This document shows positions 43,148 to 51,607 of a DNA stretch of 64,000 nucleotides, piece after piece. The notes beneath the pieces were generated by a model. That model saw nothing but the letters and a program-made list of their open reading frames with translations. It had not been told where the DNA came from and made no database searches. Location: contig NZ_JAGGOO010000070.1 of NCBI RefSeq assembly GCF_018614415.1, positions 1-64,000 on the forward strand. The letters run 5' to 3'. Within the stretch, counting starts at the first letter, position 1, and each line of letters opens with the position of its first letter. A program made the position numbers and the translations under genes. The DNA is from Streptomyces sp. ISL-12 (GTDB lineage: Bacteria; Actinomycetota; Actinomycetes; Streptomycetales; Streptomycetaceae).

Positions 43148-45547
43148 TCACCTGTGCGGCATGCCGGAATCCGCGTCCGCGAGTGTCCCGAGGCCGGTCA
43201 GGGCGCCGACCGGGTCCAGGTCCGGGGTGCCCCGGGGCCACCAGTCGTCGCGGTCCGGCTCGGACTCGTAGGCGTACCACAGGCCGGTGCGGCCCAGGCG
43301 GAGCTGGAGGTGGCCGCTGGGGTGGGTGAGGCGGTTGCGCCACGGGCGGAAGGCGGGCAGGTCGGCGGCGAGCAGCAGGGGCCGGGCCCGGTCGAAGCGT
43401 CCGGCCGGCGGGTCCCAGGGTTCCTCCAGGACGCTGAGGCCCTCCGGGCCGCCCTGCCGCCAGGCGGCCACCGCGCGCGCCAGCTCGGCCGTGTCCCGGC
43501 CGGTCGCCCGGGCCAGGGAGGAGTAGAGGGCGCGGGTCGCCGCGGTCAGGCCGGAACCGGGGCGGGCGGCGGCCAGGCGCACGGCGTCCTGCCACAGCGT
43601 GAACCCGTCCACCGGGTCTCGCCCCGTGGTGAGCAGGGCGTGGGCGCGGGCGGCGGCGTCGGTGGCCAGCTGGTCCAGTGCGAAGGGGTCGGGACCGCCG
43701 GGGGCCGCCGGGTAGGCGGGCGGCTGTTCCGGGTGCGGGGGCGCGGGCAGCGGCGGCGGAAGGGGTGGGCGTACACGCGTGGCGAGGGCCTCGGTGGCGC
43801 GTACCCCTGGCAGGGGTTCCGGTTCCCGGCCCTGGACGGCGCGGGCCGCGCGGGCTGCACTCAGCCGGGACAGGGCGTCGAGCAGCTCCCGCTCGCCCCG
43901 GCCGCGCAGCAGGAGCAGGACGAACGGATCGGCGTCGAGCAGCCGTGCCGTCTGGTAGCAGAGGGCGGCGGCGTGCTTGCAGGGGTGGCCGGAGTCGGGG
44001 CAGTTGCACTCCGGAGCGAGGTCTCCGGGGCCGGGCAGCAGGGGGACGCCGCAGTCGGCCAGGGAGTGGGGCAGCTCCTTGTCGAGCAGGGCGGCGATGT
44101 GTCCGGGCCGCTCGGCGGCGGCGTCGAGGAACCGTTCCCAGTCCGCGTCGTCCAGCGTGCGCAGCCGTACCCGCACACGGTACGGACGGGGGCGGCTGCC
44201 CTGGACGTAGGCGAGGACGAGTCCGGGTGTGACGGTGATGGCGTCGACGTGGCCCCGCTCGGCGTACCCGCGTCCCCGCGCCAGCCGTCCGGCGTCCAGC
44301 GCGCCCTCCTCCAGCGCGGTGACCCACGCGTTGCCCCACCAGGTCTCGGCGAACCCCTGTCCGGCCGACGATCCCGGCGGGAACGCGGGGAAGGTGCGAC
44401 GCAGCTCGCCGTCCCGGCCCGGGGCTGCCATGGAACGGGGGGTGCGTGGGGACGTGGACGTCGGTTCGGTGGCCGCCGACGCCCGGCCCGGGGCGGGGGG
44501 CGTGTCGTCGAGGGGGGCGGGGTCGCCAGAGACGCCGTAGTCAACGGGGGCACTGGGGGCACTGGGGGCACCGGAGTCAGCCGAGTGACCAGAGCCGCCG
44601 GAATCGCCCATGCCCCCCAGGTCGCTCACGTCGCCCAATTCGTCGAAGTCGCCCAAGTCGTCGAAGGGCGGGCGGAAGGCGTTCGCCAGCGCGGCCCGTA
44701 CGGTGCGGGCGCGGGTGTCCGCGACGGTCTCGGGCCGGGCCGGGCGGCGTGCGGCAGCGGATGCGCGCGCGGGCGCGGGCACCTGGGACCGGCGTGCCTC
44801 CTGGCGGGCGGCCCGCAGCGCCTCTCGCGCGCCGTCCCCGGGACGGGCCCGCGTGGCGTCACCGCCGAGGGCGGCGACGGAGGAGGCGGCCGGGGTGGGC
44901 GGTGCCGCGTGCGCACCCCGGGCTTCGGTGACCGCCCCCGCGCTCCCGTCCGCGTCGGAGCCGGAGCCGGAGCCGGGGCCGGAGCCGGAGCCGGAGCCGG
45001 AGCCAAAGTCGGAGTCGGAGCCGGAGCCGGAGCCAAAGTGGGAGTCGGAGCCGGAGCCGGAGCCAAAGTGGGAGTCGGAGCCGGAGTCCGCGGACGTCAT
45101 GTCCTCGTCTCCTCCGCGGTCGGCCGACGGCACCGTCCCGTCCCCGACGGGGGCGGCCGGTCCGGAGCCTCCCCTCGCGTCGACGTCGGCCGACGCGTCC
45201 CCGGGGCGAACTCGCGGGTTCCCGTGCGTGCCCGGCGCCACAGGTTCGCCGTCGGCGGGCGGCGTGGGGGCGGTGCGCCCCACGGCGGACACCGCACGGC
45301 GCAGTGCCGCGCGGGCGGCGTCGGCGGGGCGGGGGGCGTCGGCGGGGCGGGCGGCGTCGGCGGGCGGTCCCTGGGCCGGGTCGGCCGACGTCGGCGTCGG
45401 CGTCGATGTCGGCGTCGATGTCGGCGTCGGCTCCGCGGGCGGCGGCGTCGGTGCGGGCGGGGCCGGTTGTTCCCGCGTCGGCTCCGCCGCCCGTCCCCGT
45501 GCCGCGCGCAGGGCGCGGCGGGCCTCGTCGGCAGGACGGGGGGTCAT
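43148..45547 (-). CDS. SWIM zinc-finger protein with long low-complexity N-terminus
   Basis: A 799-aa protein. Residues 1-385 or so are low complexity: Pro/Thr/Ala stretches, GSGSGSDSHF repeats and Ala-rich helices. The conserved part starts at about residue 390 (LRRTFPAFPPG...GFAETWWGNAWVTALEEGALDAGRLARGRGYA) and carries the SWIM motif ECNCPDSGHPCKHAAALCY (CxCxnCxH). The SWIM domain is thought to bind DNA or protein. The ATG overlaps the SNF2 helicase stop by 4 bp. This SNF2-SWIM pair is common in actinomycetes and probably acts in DNA repair or chromatin remodelling (inference). Typical homologues have much shorter N-termini. Confidence 0.88.
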   Translation of the reverse strand: MTPRPADEARRALRAARGRAAEPTREQPAPPAPTPPPAEPTPTSTPTSTPTPTSADPAQGPPADAARPADAPRPADAARAALRRAVSAVGRTAPTPPADGEPVAPGTHGNPRVRPGDASADVDARGGSGPAAPVGDGTVPSADRGGDEDMTSADSGSDSHFGSGSGSDSHFGSGSGSDSDFGSGSGSGSGPGSGSGSDADGSAGAVTEARGAHAAPPTPAASSVAALGGDATRARPGDGAREALRAARQEARRSQVPAPARASAAARRPARPETVADTRARTVRAALANAFRPPFDDLGDFDELGDVSDLGGMGDSGGSGHSADSGAPSAPSAPVDYGVSGDPAPLDDTPPAPGRASAATEPTSTSPRTPRSMAAPGRDGELRRTFPAFPPGSSAGQGFAETWWGNAWVTALEEGALDAGRLARGRGYAERGHVDAITVTPGLVLAYVQGSRPRPYRVRVRLRTLDDADWERFLDAAAERPGHIAALLDKELPHSLADCGVPLLPGPGDLAPECNCPDSGHPCKHAAALCYQTARLLDADPFVLLLLRGRGERELLDALSRLSAARAARAVQGREPEPLPGVRATEALATRVRPPLPPPLPAPPHPEQPPAYPAAPGGPDPFALDQLATDAAARAHALLTTGRDPVDGFTLWQDAVRLAAARPGSGLTAATRALYSSLARATGRDTAELARAVAAWRQGGPEGLSVLEEPWDPPAGRFDRARPLLLAADLPAFRPWRNRLTHPSGHLQLRLGRTGLWYAYESEPDRDDWWPRGTPDLDPVGALTGLGTLADADSGMPHR
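45001..45090. repeat. Three tandem 30-bp units inside the SWIM gene
   Basis: Units starting AGCCAAAGTSGGAGTCGGAG at 45001, 45031 and 45061 differ by only a few bases. On the coding strand each unit gives the residues SGSGSDSHFG (or SDFG). Flanking GGAGCC repeats extend the region to about 44950. Confidence 0.88.
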
Positions 45548-48462
45548 GACGACCTCCGCAGGGACACCAGGTCGGACAACTCACGGTCGGTCAGTTCGGT
45601 GAGGGCCGACTCACCGGAGCCGAGGATCGCGTCGGCCAGTGCTCGCTTGGCGGTGAGCATCTCCGCGATGCGGTCCTCGACCGTGCCCTCGGTGACCAGG
45701 CGGTGGACCTGGACCGGCTGGGTCTGTCCGATGCGGTAGGCACGGTCGGTGGCCTGTTCCTCGACCGCCGGGTTCCACCAGCGGTCGAAGTGGACGACGT
45801 GGCCGGCCCGGGTGAGGTTGAGGCCGGTGCCCGCCGCCTTGAGGGACAGGATCAGGACCGGGGTGGCGCCGGCCTGGAAGCGGTCGACCATCCGCTCCCG
45901 CTCCGGCACCGGTGTGCCCCCGTGCAGCAGCTCGACGGGGACCGCGCGGGCGGTCAGGTGGGAGGTGAGGAGGCGGGCCATGCCGACGTACTGGGTGAAG
46001 ACCAGGACCGAACCGTCCTCCGCGAGCACCGTGTCCAGCAGTTCGTCGAGCAGGGCCAGCTTGCCGGAACGGGCGGCGGCGCCGTCGCCCTGCTGCCGGT
46101 GGTCCTCCTTGAGGTACAGCGCGGGGTGGTCGCAGATCTGCTTCAGCGCGCCCAGCAGCTTCAGCACCAGCCCCCGGCGGGCGATGCCCTCCGCCGCCTC
46201 GATGACGGCCATCGACTCGCGCACCACCGCCTCGTACAGGGCCGCCTGCTCCCGGGTGAGCGGCACGGGGTGGTCGGTCTCGGTCTTCGGCGGCAGCTCG
46301 GGGACGATGCCGGGGTCGGACTTGCGGCGGCGCAGGAGGAAGGGGCGGACCAGGCGGGCCAGCCGGGCCACCGCCTCCTCGTCCTCGCCGGTCTCCACCG
46401 CGCGGGCGTGCCGGGCGCGGAAGGACTTCAGGGGGCCGAGGAGTCCGGGGGTCGTCCAGTCGAGGAGGGCCCACAGCTCGGAGAGGTTGTTCTCGACCGG
46501 GGTGCCGGTGAGGGCGACGCGGGCGGGGGCCGGGATGGTGCGCAGGGCCTTCGCCGTCGCCGAGTACGGGTTCTTGACGTGCTGTGCCTCGTCGGCGACG
46601 ACCATGCCCCACGGCAGGTCGGCCAGGGTGGCCGCCGCCGAGCGCATGGTGCCGTAGGTGGTGAGGACGAAGCCGCCGGCCAGGCCGTCCAGGGTGCGGT
46701 CGGGGCCGTGGAAGCGGCGGACGGGGACGCCAGGGGCGAACCGGGTGATCTCCCGCTGCCAGTTGCCGAGCAGGGAGGCGGGGCAGACGACGAGGGTGGG
46801 CTCGGTGCGGGCCCGCTTGAGGTGCAGGGCGATGAGGGTGACCGTCTTGCCGAGGCCCATGTCGTCGGCGAGGCAGCCGCCGAGGCCGAGCGAGGTCATC
46901 AGGTCCAGCCAGGCCAGGCCCTTGAGCTGGTAGTCGCGGAGGGTGGCGGCGAGTCCCGGCGGCGGCTCGGCGGGGGCGAGGCCGGCGGTGAGCCGGTCAC
47001 GCAGGGCCGCCAGGGTGCCTACCGGCACCGCCTCCACCGTCTCTCCGTCGACCTCCGCGCTGCCGGTGAGGGCCACGGACAGCGCGTCGACGGGGTCGAG
47101 GAGGCCCAGGTCGCGTGTGCGGGCGCGGTGGACCAGGGCCGGGTCGACCAGCACCCAGCGGTCGCGGAGGCGGACCACCGGGCGGTGGGCCTCGGCGAGC
47201 CGGTCCATCTCGGCCTCGGTGAGCGGGTCGCCGCCGAGCGCCAGCTGCCAGCTGAACCGGAGCAGGTCACCGCTCTCGAAGAAGCCGGTGCCGTCGGTCG
47301 CCGAACCGGGCGCGGAACGGACCACGGCCGTCGCGGTGAGGTCCTGGGCCAGGTCGCGGGGCCAGTGCACGGCGACGCCGGCGGTGGCCAGCCGGGTGGC
47401 CGCGATGCCGAGCAGGTCGGTCAGCTCCTCCTCGGAGAGGGCCAGCACGTCGGGCACGTCCTGCTCGGTGAGCCGGTCCAGCGGCGGCCAGACCCGGGCG
47501 GCACGCCGCACCGCGAGGGCCGCGTCGACCCGGGCGCGCGGGCCGAAGGCGGGGTCCGCCGCGCCCGACCACAGGTCCGCGGTGTCGGCCACCAGGGTCG
47601 GGTCGGCGAGGCTGTGCACCTGGACCACCGCGGCACCCGCCGCGCGCCCGCGCCCACTGTCGGCGTCACCCCTGCCCCCGCCCTCGCCCTGCCCCGAGGC
47701 ATCGAACAGGTCGAACGGCGACAGGTCCAGGCGGAGCGAGATCCGCACGCCCGCGTCCATGCCGGCGGCGACCTCGGCGGCCCAGTCCCGCGCGCCGGGC
47801 AGCCGCTGGGCGGGGCGGGCGGCGAAGGGCAGGCCCATGGCGTACGGCGCGGCCGGGGTGCGGGGCAGCGTGTCGGTGACCGCGTCCAGGAAGGAGCGGA
47901 TCAGCGCGCGCGGCTCGGGCAGCCGGAGCGGGCCCGGGCCGTCCAGCGGGACCGCGTGTCCCTCGGGCGGCAGGGCGGCGGCGATCGCCCTCAGGTGGGC
48001 GATGTCGTCCGGGTCCAGGGGGCCGGCCCGCCAGGCGTCGTGGCCGTCGGCGGTCAGGCCGGGCAGCAGCCGGCCGCGCGCGGCGAGCCGCAGAGCGTGC
48101 AGGGCGGCGGCGCCCCAGCAGGCGGTGGCGGGGTGGGCGGCCGGGTCGTGCCGGGCGCGCACCAGCAGGGGCAGGGCCTCCTGGACAGGGAGGGTCACCG
48201 CGGGGACGGTCCTGCGGCGCACGCGGGTGCCGTGGCGGCGCACGACGGTGAGCGGGGCCGCCCCGGGGGGCTCGATGGGCGGGGTGTCGTCGGCCGGGTC
48301 CCAGAAGGCGAAGCGTCCCTCACGCGGCAGCGGGGCGGGCAGGAAGACGGCGGCCAGCCGTACGACACCGGGTCCCGGGCCCGCCGTGGGCGTGTCCGGG
48401 ACGTACGTGTCCGTTGTGTACGTGTCCGTTGTGTACGTGTCCGTTGTGTACGTGTCCGTCAT
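45544..48462 (-). CDS. SNF2-family DEAD/DEAH-box helicase (SWI2/SNF2 ATPase)
   Basis: A 972-aa ATPase. An N-terminal region of about 490 residues precedes the motor. Motor motifs are: Q-like LRDYQLKGLAWLDLM, Walker A DDMGLGKTVT, Ia VCPASLLGNWQ, II VVADEAQHVKN (DEAQ), III ALTGTPVENN, then C-terminal lobe VLVFTQYVGMARLL, LLHGGTPVPERERMVDRF, V SLKAAGTGLNL and VI ATDRAYRIGQ. Such enzymes translocate on duplex DNA without strand separation. The ATG at 48462 has a perfect GGAGGTGA 8 nt upstream. The first residues, TDTYTTDTYTTDTY, come from a 15-bp DNA repeat. It is coupled to the SWIM gene. Confidence 0.93.
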   Translation of the reverse strand: MTDTYTTDTYTTDTYTTDTYVPDTPTAGPGPGVVRLAAVFLPAPLPREGRFAFWDPADDTPPIEPPGAAPLTVVRRHGTRVRRRTVPAVTLPVQEALPLLVRARHDPAAHPATACWGAAALHALRLAARGRLLPGLTADGHDAWRAGPLDPDDIAHLRAIAAALPPEGHAVPLDGPGPLRLPEPRALIRSFLDAVTDTLPRTPAAPYAMGLPFAARPAQRLPGARDWAAEVAAGMDAGVRISLRLDLSPFDLFDASGQGEGGGRGDADSGRGRAAGAAVVQVHSLADPTLVADTADLWSGAADPAFGPRARVDAALAVRRAARVWPPLDRLTEQDVPDVLALSEEELTDLLGIAATRLATAGVAVHWPRDLAQDLTATAVVRSAPGSATDGTGFFESGDLLRFSWQLALGGDPLTEAEMDRLAEAHRPVVRLRDRWVLVDPALVHRARTRDLGLLDPVDALSVALTGSAEVDGETVEAVPVGTLAALRDRLTAGLAPAEPPPGLAATLRDYQLKGLAWLDLMTSLGLGGCLADDMGLGKTVTLIALHLKRARTEPTLVVCPASLLGNWQREITRFAPGVPVRRFHGPDRTLDGLAGGFVLTTYGTMRSAAATLADLPWGMVVADEAQHVKNPYSATAKALRTIPAPARVALTGTPVENNLSELWALLDWTTPGLLGPLKSFRARHARAVETGEDEEAVARLARLVRPFLLRRRKSDPGIVPELPPKTETDHPVPLTREQAALYEAVVRESMAVIEAAEGIARRGLVLKLLGALKQICDHPALYLKEDHRQQGDGAAARSGKLALLDELLDTVLAEDGSVLVFTQYVGMARLLTSHLTARAVPVELLHGGTPVPERERMVDRFQAGATPVLILSLKAAGTGLNLTRAGHVVHFDRWWNPAVEEQATDRAYRIGQTQPVQVHRLVTEGTVEDRIAEMLTAKRALADAILGSGESALTELTDRELSDLVSLRRSS
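48403..48460. repeat. 15-bp tandem repeat at the SNF2 start
   Basis: GTACGTGTCCGTTGT occurs at 48403, 48418 and 48433, with a partial fourth copy to 48460. It encodes (T)TDTY repeats directly after the SNF2 start codon. Its length is a multiple of three, so copy-number change keeps the frame. Confidence 0.9.
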
Positions 48463-48579
48463 ACGTCCTGTCACCTCCCCTCCCGTTCGCCGGATCGACT
48501 GTCTACGACTCTACGGGCGGGGTCTGACAATCGGCTCCGGACGCCTGCCGGGACCCGGTCCTGACCGGTCGGGGACCGG

Positions 48580-49161
48580 TCAGGGAACGGTGCGCGAGAC
48601 GACGTACACCATCGGGAGGTCCGGGTTGGCCAGGTTCACGACGACGTCCTGGGTCGGTGCCGGGTTCTTCTGGGTGCGGACCAGGCCCCACCACTGTCCC
48701 GGCGCCGAGAAGTCCCAGCCGGTGACCCGCTGGTCGCGGGCGCTGATGGAGATGTCGTCCCGCTCCAGGGCGCTCCGGTCGACGCCGATGCCCGCGAGGA
48801 AGGCGTCCAGACCGGCGCCGGTGGTCTCGAACTGGACGTACAGGCGGCTCGTCTTCCAGTTGTTGGTCTCGTAGTACGCGACCTTGCCGGCGGGGTGCGG
48901 GACCGGGACCTGGTAGAGGCGGCGCTGGAGCTTGGAGGGCCAGGCCTCGGTCAGCCCGGTCGCCGAGTACTTCTCCTCCTTGTCCCGGCCGCTGCTGCGG
49001 CTCTGTTCGGCGGAGATCAGCAGGTAGCCGGCCGGGATGCCGATCAGCAGCACGATGATGAGCAGGGTGAGCGCCCGGCGGCGGATCTTGTGCCGGCGGT
49101 CCTCGGCCGGGGTCCCGGGCTCCTCCGCGGGACCGTCCTGGAGCGGCAGGGGTTCCGTCAC
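48580..49161 (-). CDS. Conserved single-pass membrane protein of unknown function
   Basis: A 193-aa protein: about 28 charged N-terminal residues, one membrane helix (ALTLLIIVLLIGIPAGYLLIS, about 30-50), then a globular external domain (SATGLTEAWPSKLQRRLYQVPVPH...YYETNNWKTSRLYVQFETTGAGLDAFLAGIGV...GWDFSAPGQWWGLVRTQKNP...VYVVSRTVP). I recognise it only as a conserved streptomycete hypothetical protein. The ATG overlaps the ROK kinase stop by 4 bp, so it is translated with it. Confidence 0.8.
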   Translation of the reverse strand: MTEPLPLQDGPAEEPGTPAEDRRHKIRRRALTLLIIVLLIGIPAGYLLISAEQSRSSGRDKEEKYSATGLTEAWPSKLQRRLYQVPVPHPAGKVAYYETNNWKTSRLYVQFETTGAGLDAFLAGIGVDRSALERDDISISARDQRVTGWDFSAPGQWWGLVRTQKNPAPTQDVVVNLANPDLPMVYVVSRTVP

Positions 49162-50306
49162 AGCGCCTCCCGTTCCGTACGGCGGGACTGTGCGTAGCGT
49201 TCGTACCGCTCATGGCGCTCCACGCGGCGGCGCTTGGCGCGGCGGAAGCGGCGGGCGACCAGACGGGCCAGGTCGGCGGCGCCGACCATGCCGGCCTCGG
49301 GGCCGAGCTGGGCGCGGACGATCCGGGCCTCGGGGCGGTAGCCGCGGCCGGTGAGCTGGCGCTTGAACGCGTCGCGGGCGGGGCCGATCAGCAGGTCGTC
49401 GGCGGCGCTGACGCCGCCGCCGATCACGAAGCAGGACGGGTCGAGGGCGGCGGCGAGGTTGGCGATGCCGACGCCGAGCCACTGGCCGATGTCCTGGAGC
49501 AGCTCGACGCACATGGCGTCGCCCTCGCGGGCCAGCTCGGTGATCATCGGGCCGGTGATGTCGCCGATGCTGCCCTTGACGTGCTCGATGATCCCGTACG
49601 CCACCGGGGAGTCGGCGGCGGCCAGCTCGCGGGCCTCTCTGACCAGGGCGTTCCCTGAGCTGTACTGCTCCCAGCAGCCGCGGTTGCCGCACGGGCAGCG
49701 GTGGCCGCCGGGGACGACCTGCATGTGACCGAACTCTCCGGCGACGCCGTACTTGCCGCGCTTGACCTGGCCGCCCTCCAGGATGGCGCCGCCGATGCCG
49801 GTGCCGAGGGTGATCATGACGAGGTGGTCCTCGCCGCGGCCGGCGCCGAAGCGCCATTCCGCCCAGGCGGCGGTGTTGGCGTCGTTGTCGACGAGGACGG
49901 GCACGGACAGGCGGCCGGAGAGACGGTCCCGGAGGGGTTCGTTGCGCCAGGACAGGTGCGGGGCGAACAGGACGCGGTTGCGGTCGGCGTCGACCCAGCC
50001 GGCCGCGCCGATGCCGACGGCGTGCACGTCGTGGCGGTCGGAGAGGTCCAGGACCAGTTCGACGATGGTGTCCTCGACGACCTTGGGGCTCTTGGACTTG
50101 TCCGGGGTCTCCGCGCGGACCTTCTCCAGGATGGTGCCGTCCGCGTCGACGACGCCCGCCATCACCTTGGTGCCGCCGATGTCGATGCCCACGGTGGGCA
50201 CGCGGGGGGCCGTGAGGTGGGAGCGGCGTTCCCTGGTGCCGGCCGTGCGCAGCACGGTGGCCCGGCGGGAGCCGATGGGGGCGGTGAGGTCGCGGTAGGT
50301 GCTCAT
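49158..50306 (-). CDS. ROK-family glucokinase / sugar kinase
   Basis: A 382-aa kinase: phosphate loop VGIDIGGTKVMAGVVDADG (about 38-56), VLVDNDANTAAWAEW with catalytic Asp, ITLGTGIGGAI, and the ROK zinc motif HRCPCGNRGCWEQY (CxCGxxGCxE). The first 35 residues and the basic C-terminus (RRFRRAKRRRVERHERYERYAQSRR) are extensions beyond the ROK core; there is no HTH, so it is a kinase and not an NagC-type repressor. It lies downstream of the sugar importer, suggesting phosphorylation of the imported sugar, although a 500-bp repeat region separates the two. Confidence 0.92.
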   Translation of the reverse strand: MSTYRDLTAPIGSRRATVLRTAGTRERRSHLTAPRVPTVGIDIGGTKVMAGVVDADGTILEKVRAETPDKSKSPKVVEDTIVELVLDLSDRHDVHAVGIGAAGWVDADRNRVLFAPHLSWRNEPLRDRLSGRLSVPVLVDNDANTAAWAEWRFGAGRGEDHLVMITLGTGIGGAILEGGQVKRGKYGVAGEFGHMQVVPGGHRCPCGNRGCWEQYSSGNALVREARELAAADSPVAYGIIEHVKGSIGDITGPMITELAREGDAMCVELLQDIGQWLGVGIANLAAALDPSCFVIGGGVSAADDLLIGPARDAFKRQLTGRGYRPEARIVRAQLGPEAGMVGAADLARLVARRFRRAKRRRVERHERYERYAQSRRTEREAL

Positions 50307-50393
50307 CGGGTGCGATTGTGCCGTACGGCCCTGGCGGGTGCCGAACGGCGCGGGTGAGGGGGTTGTCGGGGGGGGGCGGTCGGGTGCGGGTGG

Positions 50394-50795
50394 TTTGTGG
50401 CCGATCGCGCGGTTCCCCGCGCCCCTGGGGACGCTGCCGTGCCGTCCACCTCCGGCGGGCCGCCGGGACAGGAAGCGGGGGTTACCGACCGCCGCCGGGT
50501 GCGGGTACGTCGTGGCCGGGCGCGCAGTTCCCCGCGCCCCTGGGGACGCTGCCGTGCCGTCCGCCCCCGGCTGGCCGGCGGGACAGGAAGCGGGGGTTAC
50601 CGACCGCCGCCGGGTGCGGGCGCGTCGTGGCCGGGCGCGCGGTTCCCCGCGCCCCTGGGGACGCTGCTGTGCCGTCCGCCCCCGGCTGGCCGGCCGGACA
50701 GGAAGCGGGGGTTACCGACCGCCGCCGGGTGCGGGTACGTCGTGGCCGATCGCGCGGTTCCCCGCGCCCCTGGGGACGCTGCCGTGCTGTGCGGG
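50394..50795. repeat. 115-bp tandem repeat, about 3.5 copies
   Basis: The motif GGTTCCCCGCGCCCCTGGGG (with one AGTTCC variant) recurs at 50411, 50526, 50641 and 50756, exactly 115 bp apart, and the sequence between copies (for example GGACAGGAAGCGGGGGTTACC) is nearly identical. The TCCCC/GGGGA arms can form a hairpin. The array fills the gap between the ROK kinase start and the sugar ABC ATPase stop. Similar GTTCCCCGCGCCCC elements are frequent between Streptomyces genes, to my knowledge, usually as single copies. Confidence 0.93.
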
Positions 50796-50815
50796 AAAAG
50801 CCGGCCCTCGGGGGG

Positions 50816-51607
50816 CTAGCGGCGGCGTAGTTCGTGGCGCAGGTCGTCCAGTTCGTTGCCGCCGGCCATCTGGCGGGTCAGCTCGTCCAGGGTGATCTCG
50901 TCGCGGGTGTGGTTGCCGACCATGGTGCCGCGCTTCAGGAGGACGAAACGGTCGCCCACCAGGTAGGCGTGGTGCGGGTTGTGGGTGATGAAGACGACGG
51001 CGAGGCCCTCGTCGCGGGCGGCCGCCACGTACTTCAGTACGACCCCCGACTGCTTCACGCCCAGCGCGGCGGTCGGCTCGTCCAGTACCAGCACCTTGGC
51101 GCCGAAGTACACCGCGCGGGCGATCGCCACGCACTGGCGCTCGCCGCCGGAGAGGGTGCCGATGGGCTGGTCGACGTCGCGCAGGTCGATGCCCATGCGG
51201 AGCAGTTCCGCGCGGGTGGTGCGGCGCATGAGGTCGACGTCCATGCGCTTGAACGGGGCGACGCCCTTGCGCGGCTCGGAGCCGAGGAAGAAGTTGCGCC
51301 ACACCGGCATGAGCGGGACGACGGCCAGGTCCTGGTAGACGGTGGCGATGCCCCGGTCCAGCGCCTCGCGCGGGGAGGAGAGGCGGGTCTCCTCGCCGTC
51401 CAGGGTGAGGGTGCCGCCGTCGTGCTGGTGGAGGCCCGCGATGATCTTGATGAGGGTGGACTTGCCGGCGCCGTTGTCGCCGAGCACGCAGGTGATCTCG
51501 CCGGCGTGCGCCGCCAGGGACACCCCCTCCAGGGCGCGGACGTTGCCGTACTGCTTGCTGACGTCCGACAGTTCGACGAGGGGGGTACGACTCGATGTCC
51601 GCGTCAC
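50816..51607 (-). CDS. Sugar ABC importer ATPase, single-domain (FrcA-like)
   Basis: A 263-aa ATPase: Walker A GDNGAGKST, Q-loop TVYQDLAVVPLMPVWRNFFLG, signature LSGGERQCVAIARAV, Walker B VLVLDEPTAALG and His in FITHNPHHA. ATPases of ribose/galactose-type importers (RbsA, MglA) are normally two fused NBDs of about 500 aa. This one has a single domain like FrcA of fructose importers and must dimerise. The GTG start overlaps the permease stop by 4 bp. Confidence 0.93.
   Translation of the reverse strand: MTRTSSRTPLVELSDVSKQYGNVRALEGVSLAAHAGEITCVLGDNGAGKSTLIKIIAGLHQHDGGTLTLDGEETRLSSPREALDRGIATVYQDLAVVPLMPVWRNFFLGSEPRKGVAPFKRMDVDLMRRTTRAELLRMGIDLRDVDQPIGTLSGGERQCVAIARAVYFGAKVLVLDEPTAALGVKQSGVVLKYVAAARDEGLAVVFITHNPHHAYLVGDRFVLLKRGTMVGNHTRDEITLDELTRQMAGGNELDDLRHELRRR

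Noticed and set aside
45703..48564. A 953-codon rightward frame opposite the SNF2 gene
   Set aside because: No motif; the SNF2 helicase motifs on the other strand are complete.
50394..50795. Possible CRISPR array or replication-origin iterons
   Set aside because: Units are 115 bp with no variable spacers, no cas or replication gene is adjacent, and the core looks like a hairpin-type intergenic repeat.
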